Shown piece after piece: positions 25,710 through 34,271 of a stretch of 64,000 nt of DNA. Source of the stretch: Alloalcanivorax marinus (lineage in GTDB: Bacteria > Pseudomonadota > Gammaproteobacteria > Pseudomonadales > Alcanivoracaceae); contig NZ_JADDOL010000007.1 of assembly GCF_016906305.1 (NCBI RefSeq), forward strand, positions 1-64,000, written 5' to 3'. The position numbers were made by a program, and so were the translations under genes. How positions within the stretch are numbered: the first letter of the stretch is position 1; every line of letters starts with the position of its first letter. The notes below the pieces were generated by a model. The model did not search any database. It was not told where the DNA came from and was given only the letters and a program-made list of their open reading frames with translations.

Positions 25710-25861
25710 GTTCTACGGGTATCCTTTTTGTTTCTTTTAATGTCCTGGTGAGACCCGGGTCACACTTATACCCGGTCCGCTGGAGAAAAACCAGCACACA
25801 GGAGCCGCGCTCTCTTGCGTTTTCGCCGCGCAAAGATTGCAAAAAAGATTCTGCCGGTATT

Positions 25862-25882
25862 CTGCGACGGATAATGTCGCAG
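25862..25882. promoter_or_regulatory. Palindrome CTGCGAC-N7-GTCGCAG
   Basis: A perfect seven-base inverted repeat between the two WYL genes. A close relative (GCGACA-GGTAA-TGTCGT) lies at 26,943-26,959 ahead of the HExxH gene. The shared core GCGAC...TAATGTCG suggests a binding site for one of the WYL regulators. Confidence 0.5.
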
Positions 25883-25911
25883 TTAGGGTAAGAAAAGAGA
25901 ATGCAATCCGA

Positions 25912-26802
25912 TCAGCCGGGCATTACGCTCCATTGGCGTACTTCTTCTGGATTCAGGACCACTACCTGCTGCGCTTCCGGGGATCGCTGGTTTGTCGGGG
26001 TATCCACGCGCAATTGCTGCAGCAAATAACTCACCAGCGCCCCACGAGTCTTAAGACGTAACTCGCCACTCTGCATGCCATAATCCCGCGCGATCAGGGC
26101 TTGCTGCGCTGAAGTCAGGCGAGGATCGGGCCCCAGGCGCACAATGACTCGGGCCTGCCAGGCGTCGTCGTCCTCCGCTCGCTGGGTGGCGGCGGTGACC
26201 AATTCGGGCTGGTCGCCGATGCGGCTGAGCACGAAATCCCGAAAATCCCCGTTCTTCTCGCACCAGGCCCGCACATGCCAGCGGTAACCGGTATGAACCA
26301 CGGTGTGCGGCTGGATCACCCGGTACTCCGGTTCCGGGTTGGCCAATGAGGCGTACTCAATCTCCACCCGCTTGCGCTCCCGGCAGGCTTGCAGCACCGG
26401 CTGAAGTACCTCGGGGCGCAGATCCCGGGCCGGCGGCAGCAGCACCTCGGTGTTCAGCTCACGCACCGTCAGCGCCTCGAACGAGCTGGCCAGGTCCTCC
26501 CGGGCGTGCATCATCTGCAGGTACTCGTCCGCCACGCCCCGGGTAAACACCGGCCGGAAACCCGGCGTGGGCCGATACCCCTTGAGGAAGCGGTCGTACA
26601 CCAGATTTTCCGGCCCGTAATCCGAAAGGTAGGTGTTGATGTCTTTGCTGGCTTGCTGCCGCCCAATACCGAAGGCGCGCATCAGGTGATTGGTGGTGAG
26701 GCGGCCTTCCCATAAAGCGATGACTTCGATCAGCCGATAGCGCAATAACAGATCCCAACGTACCGGCCAGTCCCCGGCGCTCTTGCGGCTAACATGGGCC
26801 AT
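25912..26802 (-). CDS. WYL-domain regulator 2 (BrxR/CapW-like)
   Basis: A 296-residue protein with a winged helix in residues 20-75 (LRYRLIEVIALWEGRLTTNHLMR then GRQQASKDINTYL), a WYL domain (about 120-200, with VIQPHTVVHTGYRWHVRAWCE) and a C-terminal WCX domain. This domain order and length match the BrxR/CapW repressors that control BREX, CBASS and other defence loci. The 100-base region just before its start is duplicated at 28,198, ahead of the metallophosphoesterase gene. It may therefore repress both itself and that downstream operon. Confidence 0.88.
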   Translation of the reverse strand: MAHVSRKSAGDWPVRWDLLLRYRLIEVIALWEGRLTTNHLMRAFGIGRQQASKDINTYLSDYGPENLVYDRFLKGYRPTPGFRPVFTRGVADEYLQMMHAREDLASSFEALTVRELNTEVLLPPARDLRPEVLQPVLQACRERKRVEIEYASLANPEPEYRVIQPHTVVHTGYRWHVRAWCEKNGDFRDFVLSRIGDQPELVTAATQRAEDDDAWQARVIVRLGPDPRLTSAQQALIARDYGMQSGELRLKTRGALVSYLLQQLRVDTPTNQRSPEAQQVVVLNPEEVRQWSVMPG

Positions 26803-26806
26803 GAGG

Positions 26807-26911
26807 CTCTCCTGCCTGAAAAGTGGACATGTTCATGTAGTCAGTATAGTCATGTCTTTGGTGAAGGCATAGAGTGCGAGCTGTCACGGATCGACCACTG
26901 GGGCAGGGATG
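26807..26911. repeat. Promoter-region repeat, copy A
   Basis: About 105 bases, matched at roughly 85 per cent by 28,198-28,301. It begins four bases before the WYL regulator 2 start, includes its ribosome-binding site, and carries an inverted pair GACATG...CATGTC (19-base spacer). A minus-strand TATACT is a good -10 box for the regulator. Confidence 0.85.
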
Positions 26912-26942
26912 CCATTCTGGCCTCGAGGCCGGTGAGGTACGT

Positions 26943-26959
26943 TGCGACAGGTAATGTCG
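26943..26959. promoter_or_regulatory. Second GCGAC...GTCG palindrome
   Basis: GCGACA-GGTAA-TGTCGT, about 55 bases before the HExxH gene. It shares its core with the palindrome at 25,862. Candidate operator. Confidence 0.45.
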
Positions 26960-27014
26960 TGGGAACGCAGCAAGATGGCCAGCGGACAAGGCCAGCAAAA
27001 ATAGGGAAAGAGCA

Positions 27015-27461
27015 ATGAGAGACTATAACGCCATCCGGGAGCCGGTGGTTCGATGGGCCAGTGAACATTACCAGATCATCCAAAACACGGGGTCGTCGCT
27101 AAGCGACGAGGGCCTGGCCCTGGCGAGAAGGGTTGGGGTGCTTGAGCCGGAGCGGATCAGGGTGCTGCTGGTCGATGAGATTCCGATCCACAACGACCCG
27201 CTTATTGCCGGCCTGGCCAAAAGCGCGGGCATGCTGGATGGGACGATAGAAGGGATCACATTCGGGCACTCGATTTACATTGCCCGGGGACGCGAATCGG
27301 CACGCCTGTATTCCCACGAGTTTCGCCACGTTCATCAATACGAAAAATACGGATCAATCCCGGCTTTTATGGACGAGTACCTGCCTCAGGTGTTGGTGCT
27401 GGGCTACAGTGACGCGCCTTTGGAACGGGATGCCCAGGCGTTCGAAGTTGAAAGGGTGTGA
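27015..27461 (+). CDS. Putative HExxH zinc metallopeptidase-like protein
   Basis: A 148-residue protein. The zinc-binding motif HEFRH lies at about residues 101-105 in YSHEFRHVHQYEKYG, and a possible third ligand follows in LERDAQAFE. The length and the ending ...ERDAQAFE resemble DUF4157-type domains. No signal peptide is present, so it would act in the cytoplasm. It is divergent from WYL regulator 2 and preceded by repeat copy A and the second palindrome, so it is probably controlled by that regulator. The protease activity is inferred from the motif only. Confidence 0.65.
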   Translation: MRDYNAIREPVVRWASEHYQIIQNTGSSLSDEGLALARRVGVLEPERIRVLLVDEIPIHNDPLIAGLAKSAGMLDGTIEGITFGHSIYIARGRESARLYSHEFRHVHQYEKYGSIPAFMDEYLPQVLVLGYSDAPLERDAQAFEVERV

Positions 27462-27545
27462 ACGCGTACCATGCTGGTTCCACGATTCTCGTCTCCATGA
27501 GAATCTGAGCGGCATTCTCCTTTCGGAAAACACGCCGGCTGTCTT

Positions 27546-27821
27546 TTACCGATCCTCACGGGTATGCCATAGACGCAGGATATAAACCGTGCCGTTGGCG
27601 ATCTCGTAGCGCATTTCGTAATGGCCGATGAGGAGGCGTCGCACCACCCTGGGCTGGAACCCGTCGAGGCGCTCGCCGAGGCGAGGATTCGCCAACAGGG
27701 CTGCCGGCGCCTCGGTCAGTTGCTGAACGGTTTGGGCCGCCGCGAGCGGATTGACCGCCGCCAGAAACTCATAAAGCCTGACCACGTCGGACAGGGCTTT
27801 GCTGGTCCACTTCAGTTCCAT
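27546..27821 (-). CDS. RelE/ParE-family toxin
   Basis: A 91-residue toxin of the ParE/RelE fold. It begins MELKWTSKALSDVVRLYEFL and ends with the typical EIANGTVYILRLWHTREDR strand. ParE toxins poison DNA gyrase, whereas RelE toxins cleave mRNA. The sequence looks closer to ParE, but this cannot be settled here. The start overlaps the antitoxin stop codon by one base, the usual arrangement for antitoxin-first pairs. Confidence 0.9.
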   Translation of the reverse strand: MELKWTSKALSDVVRLYEFLAAVNPLAAAQTVQQLTEAPAALLANPRLGERLDGFQPRVVRRLLIGHYEMRYEIANGTVYILRLWHTREDR

Positions 27822-28093
27822 CAGCGCGGTACGGGCAGGGGGGAATCCGTGCTCAGGCTCTCGGCCCACTCGCGGACCGCCTGATGGTCGATCACATGGC
27901 CAGCGTCCACATTGGCCAGGGCTTCGCGCGTCAGCCGGTCGCGCTCTTCTTCCTGGTCAAGCCAGTCGGCCAGGGCTTGCCTGACGATCCAGTTTTTGGA
28001 TCGTTCCAGGCGCGTGGCGATCTCATCGATCCGGTCGGCCAGTTCCACGGGCACGTGAGCCGTCACCGAGCGTGTATTGGCAGTCGTTGACAT
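27821..28093 (-). CDS. Ribbon-helix-helix antitoxin (CopG-like)
   Basis: A 90-residue antitoxin. The N-terminal RHH domain is visible as SVTAHVPVELADRIDEIATRL followed by RSKNWIVRQALADWL. The C-terminal part (residues 50-90) is acidic and would wrap the toxin. It is translationally coupled to the toxin. The direct repeat ATTAATC-GAT-ATTAATC at 28,134-28,150 is a likely operator for the pair. Confidence 0.9.
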   Translation of the reverse strand: MSTTANTRSVTAHVPVELADRIDEIATRLERSKNWIVRQALADWLDQEEERDRLTREALANVDAGHVIDHQAVREWAESLSTDSPLPVPR

Positions 28094-28133
28094 GAGGGGC
28101 ACCTCCAATCGTGGATAAGCAAACTGATTTTCT

Positions 28134-28150
28134 ATTAATCGATATTAATC
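28134..28150. promoter_or_regulatory. Candidate toxin-antitoxin operator
   Basis: Two ATTAATC copies three bases apart, about 40 bases before the antitoxin start. Short repeats like this are typical RHH binding sites. Confidence 0.5.
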
Positions 28151-28197
28151 ATCAGGGTCCCTGTTGTCCATGAACCCGCCAAATGCGGACGCCCGGA

Positions 28198-28301
28198 CTC
28201 TCCTGCCTGAAAAGGTGACATGTTCATGTAGTCAGTATGGTCATGTCTATAGTGAGGGCATAGAGTGGAAGGTGTCACGGACCGGCACTTGGGGCACGGA
28301 C
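28198..28301. repeat. Promoter-region repeat, copy B
   Basis: The second copy of the region at 26,807. It retains the same GACATG...CATGTC inverted pair, and even the ribosome-binding site of the WYL gene, although no regulator gene follows on the minus strand. It lies just before the metallophosphoesterase gene at 28,329, so it probably carries a shared operator. Confidence 0.85.
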
Positions 28302-28328
28302 GTCCATCCCCGATAAAGAAGGCGAGTT

Positions 28329-29258
28329 ATGTACGACATCATCGGCGACATTCATGGCCATGCCGGGCCGCTCAAGCAGCTTCTGGACCGGCTCGGCTAT
28401 CGGGAGACAAACGGCGTCTGGCGTCATTCCCACCGCAAGGCCCTGTTCCTAGGCGATTACATCGACCGTGGACCGGAGCAAGTGGAGGTGGTGCGGGTGG
28501 TGCGCGCCATGGTCGATGCCGGCGCGGCCCTGGCAATCATGGGCAATCATGAGTTCAACGCCGTGGCCTGGGCCACGCCGCACCCGTCGCATTCAGGAGA
28601 GCATCTTCGGCCCCATACTGCCAAAAACCGGCACCAGCACCACGCGTTCCTGGAGCAGGTGGGGGAGGGCTCGCCGCTCCACCAGGAAGTGATCGATTGG
28701 TGCCGGACCCTGCCTCTGTACCTGGACCTGCCGGAACTGCGTGCCGTGCACGCCTGTTGGCACCCGGTGCACATAACGACGCTCTCCCGGGAACTGGACG
28801 ATCGACAGCGCGTGCCCGTCGACGCCTGGGGGCGCGCCGCCACCGAAGGCAACGCCCTGTTCGACGCGGTGGAAACGACCCTCAAGGGGCAGGAAATCGA
28901 ACTGCCGGACGGCGCCGGCTTCCACGACAAGGACGGCCACCATCGTCGGCATGTTCGCACCCGCTGGTGGCAATCCACACCGGCGACTTACCGGAGCGTG
29001 GCGCTGATCCCGGACAGCGCCCGCGCCACCGTCCCCGACCAGCCCCTGCCAGATGGCCTCTTGCCTGGCTACGAGGGCGACAAGCCGGTTTTTGTTGGCC
29101 ACTACTGGCTCAGCGGCACGCCCGCGCCGCTTACTGGACACGTCGCCTGCCTGGATTACAGTATTGCCGCCCGTCATGGCGGGCGTCTGGCCGCCTACCG
29201 CTGGGATGGCCGGCATCCCCTACATGAAGACGCCTTTGAATGGGTAGCCCATGACTGA
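28329..29258 (+). CDS. Calcineurin-like metallophosphoesterase
   Basis: A 309-residue enzyme with the full set of metal-binding motifs: GDIHGH at residues 6-11, GDYIDRGPEQ near 39, GNHEFN near 72, and an H near 140 in HACWHP. This is the arrangement of PrpE/ApaH and PP-family phosphatases that cut phosphoproteins or dinucleoside polyphosphates. It follows promoter repeat copy B and precedes the HEPN gene, suggesting a regulated unit. A nucleotide or RNA-end substrate would suit that pairing but is not shown. Confidence 0.88.
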   Translation: MYDIIGDIHGHAGPLKQLLDRLGYRETNGVWRHSHRKALFLGDYIDRGPEQVEVVRVVRAMVDAGAALAIMGNHEFNAVAWATPHPSHSGEHLRPHTAKNRHQHHAFLEQVGEGSPLHQEVIDWCRTLPLYLDLPELRAVHACWHPVHITTLSRELDDRQRVPVDAWGRAATEGNALFDAVETTLKGQEIELPDGAGFHDKDGHHRRHVRTRWWQSTPATYRSVALIPDSARATVPDQPLPDGLLPGYEGDKPVFVGHYWLSGTPAPLTGHVACLDYSIAARHGGRLAAYRWDGRHPLHEDAFEWVAHD

Positions 29259-29339
29259 ATCATCGCGACTGGCCAGTCTGGCCCGGCCTCGAGAGTGTGA
29301 TAAGGTTCACGGTATAAGACCGGGAAGAGCCGGCTAGGG

Positions 29340-30011
29340 ATGGGGGACATGGAGAGAACGTTCGAAGGGTTGAAGGCGCGTCAACGCGCCGAGCGGGATG
29401 GCTACCCGGACAATCTGAGCCTGCGCGTGCATCGCGCGCTCAGCTGGCTCGACCGCGCCGAACGGGACGATGACCCGGACAGCCGCTTCATCTTCCTGTG
29501 GATCGCCTTCAACGCCGCCTACGCCACGGAAATCGACGACCGCGTTCACCTCAACGAACAAGCCACCTTCAACGCCTTCCTGGAAAAGCTCTGCGAGCTG
29601 GATGGCGAAAAGCGCCTCGACGAGCTGGTGTGGACCGCCTACCCGAACGCCATCCGCGTGCTGCTGGACAACCCCTATGTGTTCTCCTGTTTCTGGGACC
29701 ACCAGAAAGGTGTCCTGACCGAAGCCCAGTGGAAGCGCAGCTTTGATGGCGCGAAGAAGGCGGCACACACCGCTCTGGCTCGGCAGAAGACCCCAGCCGT
29801 GCTCTCCATCGTCTTCAGCCGCATCTATACCTTGCGCAATCAGATCATCCACGGTGGCGCCACCTGGAACGGCCGCGTTAACCGCGACCAGATCCGCGAC
29901 TGCGTGGCGATTCTGGCGGACCTGGTGCCGGTGGTGATTGAAATCATGATGGATAATCCCCGTACGCTCTGGGGAGCGGCGAGTTATCCGGTGGTTTTAC
30001 ACAAAGGATGA
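29340..30011 (+). CDS. HEPN-domain protein (putative RNase)
   Basis: A 223-residue, largely helical protein. The HEPN catalytic motif Rx4H is present as R166-N-Q-I-I-H171, followed by GGATW, in the layout of Apea-type HEPN proteins. Many such proteins are RNases in toxin-antitoxin and abortive infection systems. It lies 81 bases after the metallophosphoesterase gene on the same strand and 46 bases before the four-gene methyltransferase cassette. The initiation codon may be the ATG at 29,340 or 29,349. Confidence 0.78.
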   Translation: MGDMERTFEGLKARQRAERDGYPDNLSLRVHRALSWLDRAERDDDPDSRFIFLWIAFNAAYATEIDDRVHLNEQATFNAFLEKLCELDGEKRLDELVWTAYPNAIRVLLDNPYVFSCFWDHQKGVLTEAQWKRSFDGAKKAAHTALARQKTPAVLSIVFSRIYTLRNQIIHGGATWNGRVNRDQIRDCVAILADLVPVVIEIMMDNPRTLWGAASYPVVLHKG

Positions 30012-30057
30012 TGGACATGGGTTGCCCTAAGTCGAAGTGCCCAAGGCTCGCTTGATC

Positions 30058-31404
30058 ATGAATACCGCGATTCTCCAACAAGCAGAGCAACTGTTCCGGG
30101 CAGGTCGCCGGCAGGCCGCTGTGGACATGCTCGAAGAGCATATGCACTCCTGCCCCGCCGATCGCCAGGCGGCAACTGTGCTGGGTCGCATATACGTGAA
30201 CCTCCGCCAGCCTGAGAGGGCGGCGTACTGGTTGCGACTTTCGCTTCAAATGGACCGCCAGGGTGTGTTGCGCGCACGCGGCTCGGAACAGCCGCTGGAT
30301 GAGCCTCTGGGGGCCGACGAGCTCGACCATATCCATGCCAGCACTGACACCCCTACCGAATTCGACTTCGCTCACGAGTATGGTTTCGATGCCAGCCCGT
30401 CGGATCAGGTTGATACCCCCAAGGAGCCGAGGAGAGAGACAGATCCGGCGCCCAGCGGGCTACCCCTAATTACCGCTGACGATGATGAGGCAGCGTCAGA
30501 AGGCGGAGCGGACTTTACAGAGGAAGACCTGGCTTTTTTCGGCGCCTGTGAAGATAGCCAGAATGGCGATCAGGAGGTGCTACCTAAAACCACTGCAGAT
30601 CCGCTGGAAGGTGATTACGATTCATACCTCTCGAGTGAAGGCGGCGCGTTGCTCGGCGATGAGGACCTGGACGAGCTCCCCCCCGCTCTTGAGGATGCTG
30701 CTCAGGCGGACGAAGACACGGACTGGGTAATACATACCCTCAGTTTCGATCCGCTGGATACCTCTGAAGAGGACTCACTCGAAGAGCTTCCGGTGAGTGC
30801 CGCAGTCGTTAGCGATTACCGCAAGGCGCGGCAGGTCGCCGCCGAGCTCGCCACGGAGGCTGGCTGGTCACTCGATGATTTGGCGAAGCTGGTTGAGGTG
30901 CTGCTCCATCATCGCAGCCATGGCAAGACCCGCGTGGCCCTGCGTCAGTTGCTGCAGGATGAAGAGGTCACTCCGGATGAGTTGACCATAATGCATGACT
31001 TGCGGCTTCAGTGGGGTGGAGGGGGGTACAACCGTTGTTTTCGCAGCGGAAAGGCGGAGGATGGCTGGCCGAACGTCTCCTGGCAGCTCGCTCTGCGTCT
31101 TCTGCGTGAGCTGCAGGCGGACTCCGCCGAGGAAATCCTGCTGTTTGTGGAAGATTGCTTTCAGCAATGGAATGACTCGCCCCGGATGCTGAACGCGTTT
31201 CCTATATTTGCTTATTACCTGAACAATGTTATCGAACACATGCGTCGTGTTGCCGAAAACTGTGGTGAGCGTATGCCGCCCTATGTTGATTTCGACCTGT
31301 TCCCTGACTATGAGGGCGATTACGACAGTTGGCGACTGGGAGGGTCTCGTTTCCCCTTTGGCTATAGCATTGATACGGTCATCCCGGAAAGTGAGTGGTT
31401 GTGA
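30058..31404 (+). CDS. TPR-like accessory protein of the SNF2/methyltransferase cassette
   Basis: About 448 residues from the ATG at 30,058; a GTG at 30,037 is an alternative. Residues 1-75 form tetratricopeptide-like helix pairs (AEQLFRAGRRQAAVDMLEEHM, then AATVLGRIYVNLRQPERAAYWL). A long acidic linker (about 105-240) follows, then a conserved globular C-terminal domain (LAKLVEVLLHHRSHGKTRVALRQLL...). I do not recognise the C-terminal domain. It overlaps the helicase gene start, so it is translationally coupled to it and is probably a subunit or adaptor of the same defence complex. Confidence 0.65.
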   Translation: MNTAILQQAEQLFRAGRRQAAVDMLEEHMHSCPADRQAATVLGRIYVNLRQPERAAYWLRLSLQMDRQGVLRARGSEQPLDEPLGADELDHIHASTDTPTEFDFAHEYGFDASPSDQVDTPKEPRRETDPAPSGLPLITADDDEAASEGGADFTEEDLAFFGACEDSQNGDQEVLPKTTADPLEGDYDSYLSSEGGALLGDEDLDELPPALEDAAQADEDTDWVIHTLSFDPLDTSEEDSLEELPVSAAVVSDYRKARQVAAELATEAGWSLDDLAKLVEVLLHHRSHGKTRVALRQLLQDEEVTPDELTIMHDLRLQWGGGGYNRCFRSGKAEDGWPNVSWQLALRLLRELQADSAEEILLFVEDCFQQWNDSPRMLNAFPIFAYYLNNVIEHMRRVAENCGERMPPYVDFDLFPDYEGDYDSWRLGGSRFPFGYSIDTVIPESEWL

Positions 31405-31406
31405 TC

Positions 31407-34271
31407 ATGATTACACCAGTTCTCGATGCCTTCGTTCGGCTGAAAACGGATACTGCCGGCCAGTCGCCGGGTTTAGTGCGGTCTGTTGGCGAGCAGGGAA
31501 GTGAAAAGGTCAAGGTATATTGGCCAAGAAAGAAAAGCACCAGCTGGCACCGGGCCGACGAATTGACTTCCGGTTTCCTTGCCAAAATGGAAGTGTTGCA
31601 TGAGCCAGTGAGCCGAGCACAGCAGTCGTTGGGCTGGGGCGTCGTGGTGGCCACCCGCGACGTGGCCGGATTCGCTCAGGTCCTCGTTGAGTTTCCGGAC
31701 GCAGGCGAGCGCCGCTGGCTACCCTGGCAGCGCCTGCGCATGGTGCGGGGGATCGCTCACGCTTTCAATACCGTCCGCTTCGAGCAAGGTGATGCCGCTG
31801 AACGCCAGCGGCTACGCCTTCTCGCCTGGGCAACCCGCTTGTGGAATGAAAATACAGGCGCGCTCGCCACCTTCGATATTGACCCTTTGCCGCACCAGAT
31901 ACACCTGGTCCACCACATACTGGCTTCCGGGCAATATAACTGGCTGATCGCGGATGACGTCGGCCTCGGCAAGACCATTGAAGTCGGTTTGCTTCTGTCG
32001 GCCTTACGGCAGCGGGACGAGGCTTGCCGGGTATTGATCATTACCCCAGCCGGTCTAACGCGCCAGTGGCAGGAGGAAATGTCTGGAAAGTTCGGTCTGG
32101 ATGAGTTTCGTATTTACGGCGATGACTTTCTTATCAATGAGCCCCGTCACTGGAAAATGTACGATAACGTGATTGGCTCCATGGACCGCCTGAAGCAGGG
32201 AAAACACCTAGAATCCCTCCTGCAGGCAGAGTCTTGGGATCTGATCATTGTCGATGAAGCCCATCGCCTCTCGCGCCGTCAATATGGTAATCAACTCGAT
32301 GCCAGCCAACGCTATGACATGCTGGAGAAACTGCGTCAACACACTGAATCAGTGCTGCTCCTCTCAGCGACCCCGCACCAGGGTAAGCAGGACAGCTTCG
32401 TCGGGTTGCTGGAGTTGTTGCACCCGGAACGCAAGGAAGAGTTCGATACCCTCGCCCTCAATCCCGAGATCATCGGCGAAATGGTGTTCCGAAACTACAA
32501 AGCGGATGTCACCGACATGGAGGGCAAGTTCATTTTCCATGGCAAAACCGTGAAGCAGATCGAGGTGCCACTCTCCGATCAGGCGCGGGCCTTTGATGAA
32601 AATCTGCGTGGCTACCTGCGCCGTGGCTATGCGGCAGAAGCAGCAGATGGTCGAACCACCAGCCGCGCTATTGGCTTTGTGATGACCGTATACAGGAAAC
32701 TGGCCGCCTCCAGCGTGGCAGCTATCCATACCTCGCTGCTTCGGCGTCAGGCGCGCTTGCGAGGCGAGCTGCTGGAACAACGTCGCCGCGAGGAGGACGA
32801 GCGTTACCAGGGCGAACTGGAGGAGCTGGAAGCCGCACTGACTCAGGCCACCCCCTTCTTCGACGGCGAGGAGGAGCTTTTGCAGGACCTCATCGACGAG
32901 GCCGGGGCCCTGGCCCAGCATGACATCAAGCTTCAGGCCTTTATGGACGGCCTTGTGAGCACTGTCCTGGGCCAAAACTCGTCGGAAAAGATCCTGATCT
33001 TTACCGAGTACCGCAGCACCCAGGCCTGGGTGCAAGACGCACTCAAGCAGCGCTTTGGTGAGCAAGCTAGTGTGCTCATCCACGGCGGCATGGATATGGA
33101 TGAGCGCCGGGAGGCGATTACCAGTTTTGAGGAAGAAGCAGGCGCTCAGTTCCTGGTTTCCACCGAAGCGGGCGGCGAAGGCATCAACCTCCAAGAGCGC
33201 TGCCACATCATGGTCAACTATGACCTGCCCTGGAATCCGATGCGTCTGGTGCAGCGTATCGGTCGCCTGTACCGCTATGGCCAGAAGAACCGCGTCGTGG
33301 TGTTTAATGTTCACCAGTCTGACAGCGCCGATGAACAGATTCTCGATATCCTCTATCAGCGGCTGGACAGAGTGGCTGAAGACATGGCTACGGTGCAGCG
33401 CCACGAATTCAACGAAGCCATGAAGGAAGACATTCTCGGCGAACTCGCCGACTTGGTGGATATTGAAGAGGTGCTGGCCACCGCCAGTCGGGAGCGTGTA
33501 GAGCGTACCGCCGAGCGTATCGATGAAGCACTGGGTCGTGCCCGCGATGCGGCCGGCAAGCAGCAGGAACTGTTCCAGCATGCCGCGGGCTTCGACCCTG
33601 ACGAAACTCGTGGTGAGCTGGCAATCACCGTTGTTCACCTGCAGGCCTTTGTCGAAGGCATGGCGAACCTGTTGGGCATCGACATCGTCGAGCGCACACA
33701 CAAGAACCTGGTGTGGGACCTGCGCTTGCCCGAGGCACTACGCGAAAGCTTCGGTGTCAGCAAGACCCGCTGGAAAATCACCTTCGACCGCATGCTGGCG
33801 GCGCGCAACCAGGATTGGATGCCGATCAATATGGATAACTGGTTCTTCCGCCGTTTGCTGGACATCGCTGTGCGCTACGACTTTGGCGGCACGGCGGCAC
33901 TTACCGACGGCCTGCAAGGTCAGGCGCTGTTTGCCGGTGTGGCCCGCTGGCAAAATGATCGCGGCCGCCGTGCGCGCCAGGAGCTCGCCCTGATCAGCAT
34001 TGACAGCGAGCGGGCGCATCTCAACCCTGCCTGGGCAAGTGATTGGCTGGTGACAGCCCGCAGCTCGGTAAACGGCCAGATCCCCGACAAACAGGAGGCA
34101 ACTGCCGCTTTCGAGCTTGCTGCTGCCCGTCTTGAAAAGATGCTGGCCAACCAGGCCGGCAGAACACTTTTGCCCGATCAGCCTCAGTGGCTGGCCGGCG
34201 GCTGGCAGACAACTGGCCAGCAAAGCCCACAGACAAACGCATCACAGGAACCACCCGATGAGCAATATTGA
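31407..34271 (+). CDS. SNF2-family helicase (DrmD-like)
   Basis: About 954 residues. The superfamily 2 motifs are complete: Walker A GLGKT near residue 185, DEAH box VDEAHRLS near 281, motif III SATPHQGK near 325, and a C-terminal helicase domain with STEAGGEGINLQ and QRIGRLYRYGQ. It has the SNF2 style of the DISARM protein DrmD. The start could be ATG 31,407 or GTG 31,401. It overlaps the methyltransferase start by 14 bases. It probably translocates on DNA to assist methylation or restriction. Confidence 0.88.
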   Translation: MITPVLDAFVRLKTDTAGQSPGLVRSVGEQGSEKVKVYWPRKKSTSWHRADELTSGFLAKMEVLHEPVSRAQQSLGWGVVVATRDVAGFAQVLVEFPDAGERRWLPWQRLRMVRGIAHAFNTVRFEQGDAAERQRLRLLAWATRLWNENTGALATFDIDPLPHQIHLVHHILASGQYNWLIADDVGLGKTIEVGLLLSALRQRDEACRVLIITPAGLTRQWQEEMSGKFGLDEFRIYGDDFLINEPRHWKMYDNVIGSMDRLKQGKHLESLLQAESWDLIIVDEAHRLSRRQYGNQLDASQRYDMLEKLRQHTESVLLLSATPHQGKQDSFVGLLELLHPERKEEFDTLALNPEIIGEMVFRNYKADVTDMEGKFIFHGKTVKQIEVPLSDQARAFDENLRGYLRRGYAAEAADGRTTSRAIGFVMTVYRKLAASSVAAIHTSLLRRQARLRGELLEQRRREEDERYQGELEELEAALTQATPFFDGEEELLQDLIDEAGALAQHDIKLQAFMDGLVSTVLGQNSSEKILIFTEYRSTQAWVQDALKQRFGEQASVLIHGGMDMDERREAITSFEEEAGAQFLVSTEAGGEGINLQERCHIMVNYDLPWNPMRLVQRIGRLYRYGQKNRVVVFNVHQSDSADEQILDILYQRLDRVAEDMATVQRHEFNEAMKEDILGELADLVDIEEVLATASRERVERTAERIDEALGRARDAAGKQQELFQHAAGFDPDETRGELAITVVHLQAFVEGMANLLGIDIVERTHKNLVWDLRLPEALRESFGVSKTRWKITFDRMLAARNQDWMPINMDNWFFRRLLDIAVRYDFGGTAALTDGLQGQALFAGVARWQNDRGRRARQELALISIDSERAHLNPAWASDWLVTARSSVNGQIPDKQEATAAFELAAARLEKMLANQAGRTLLPDQPQWLAGGWQTTGQQSPQTNASQEPPDEQY

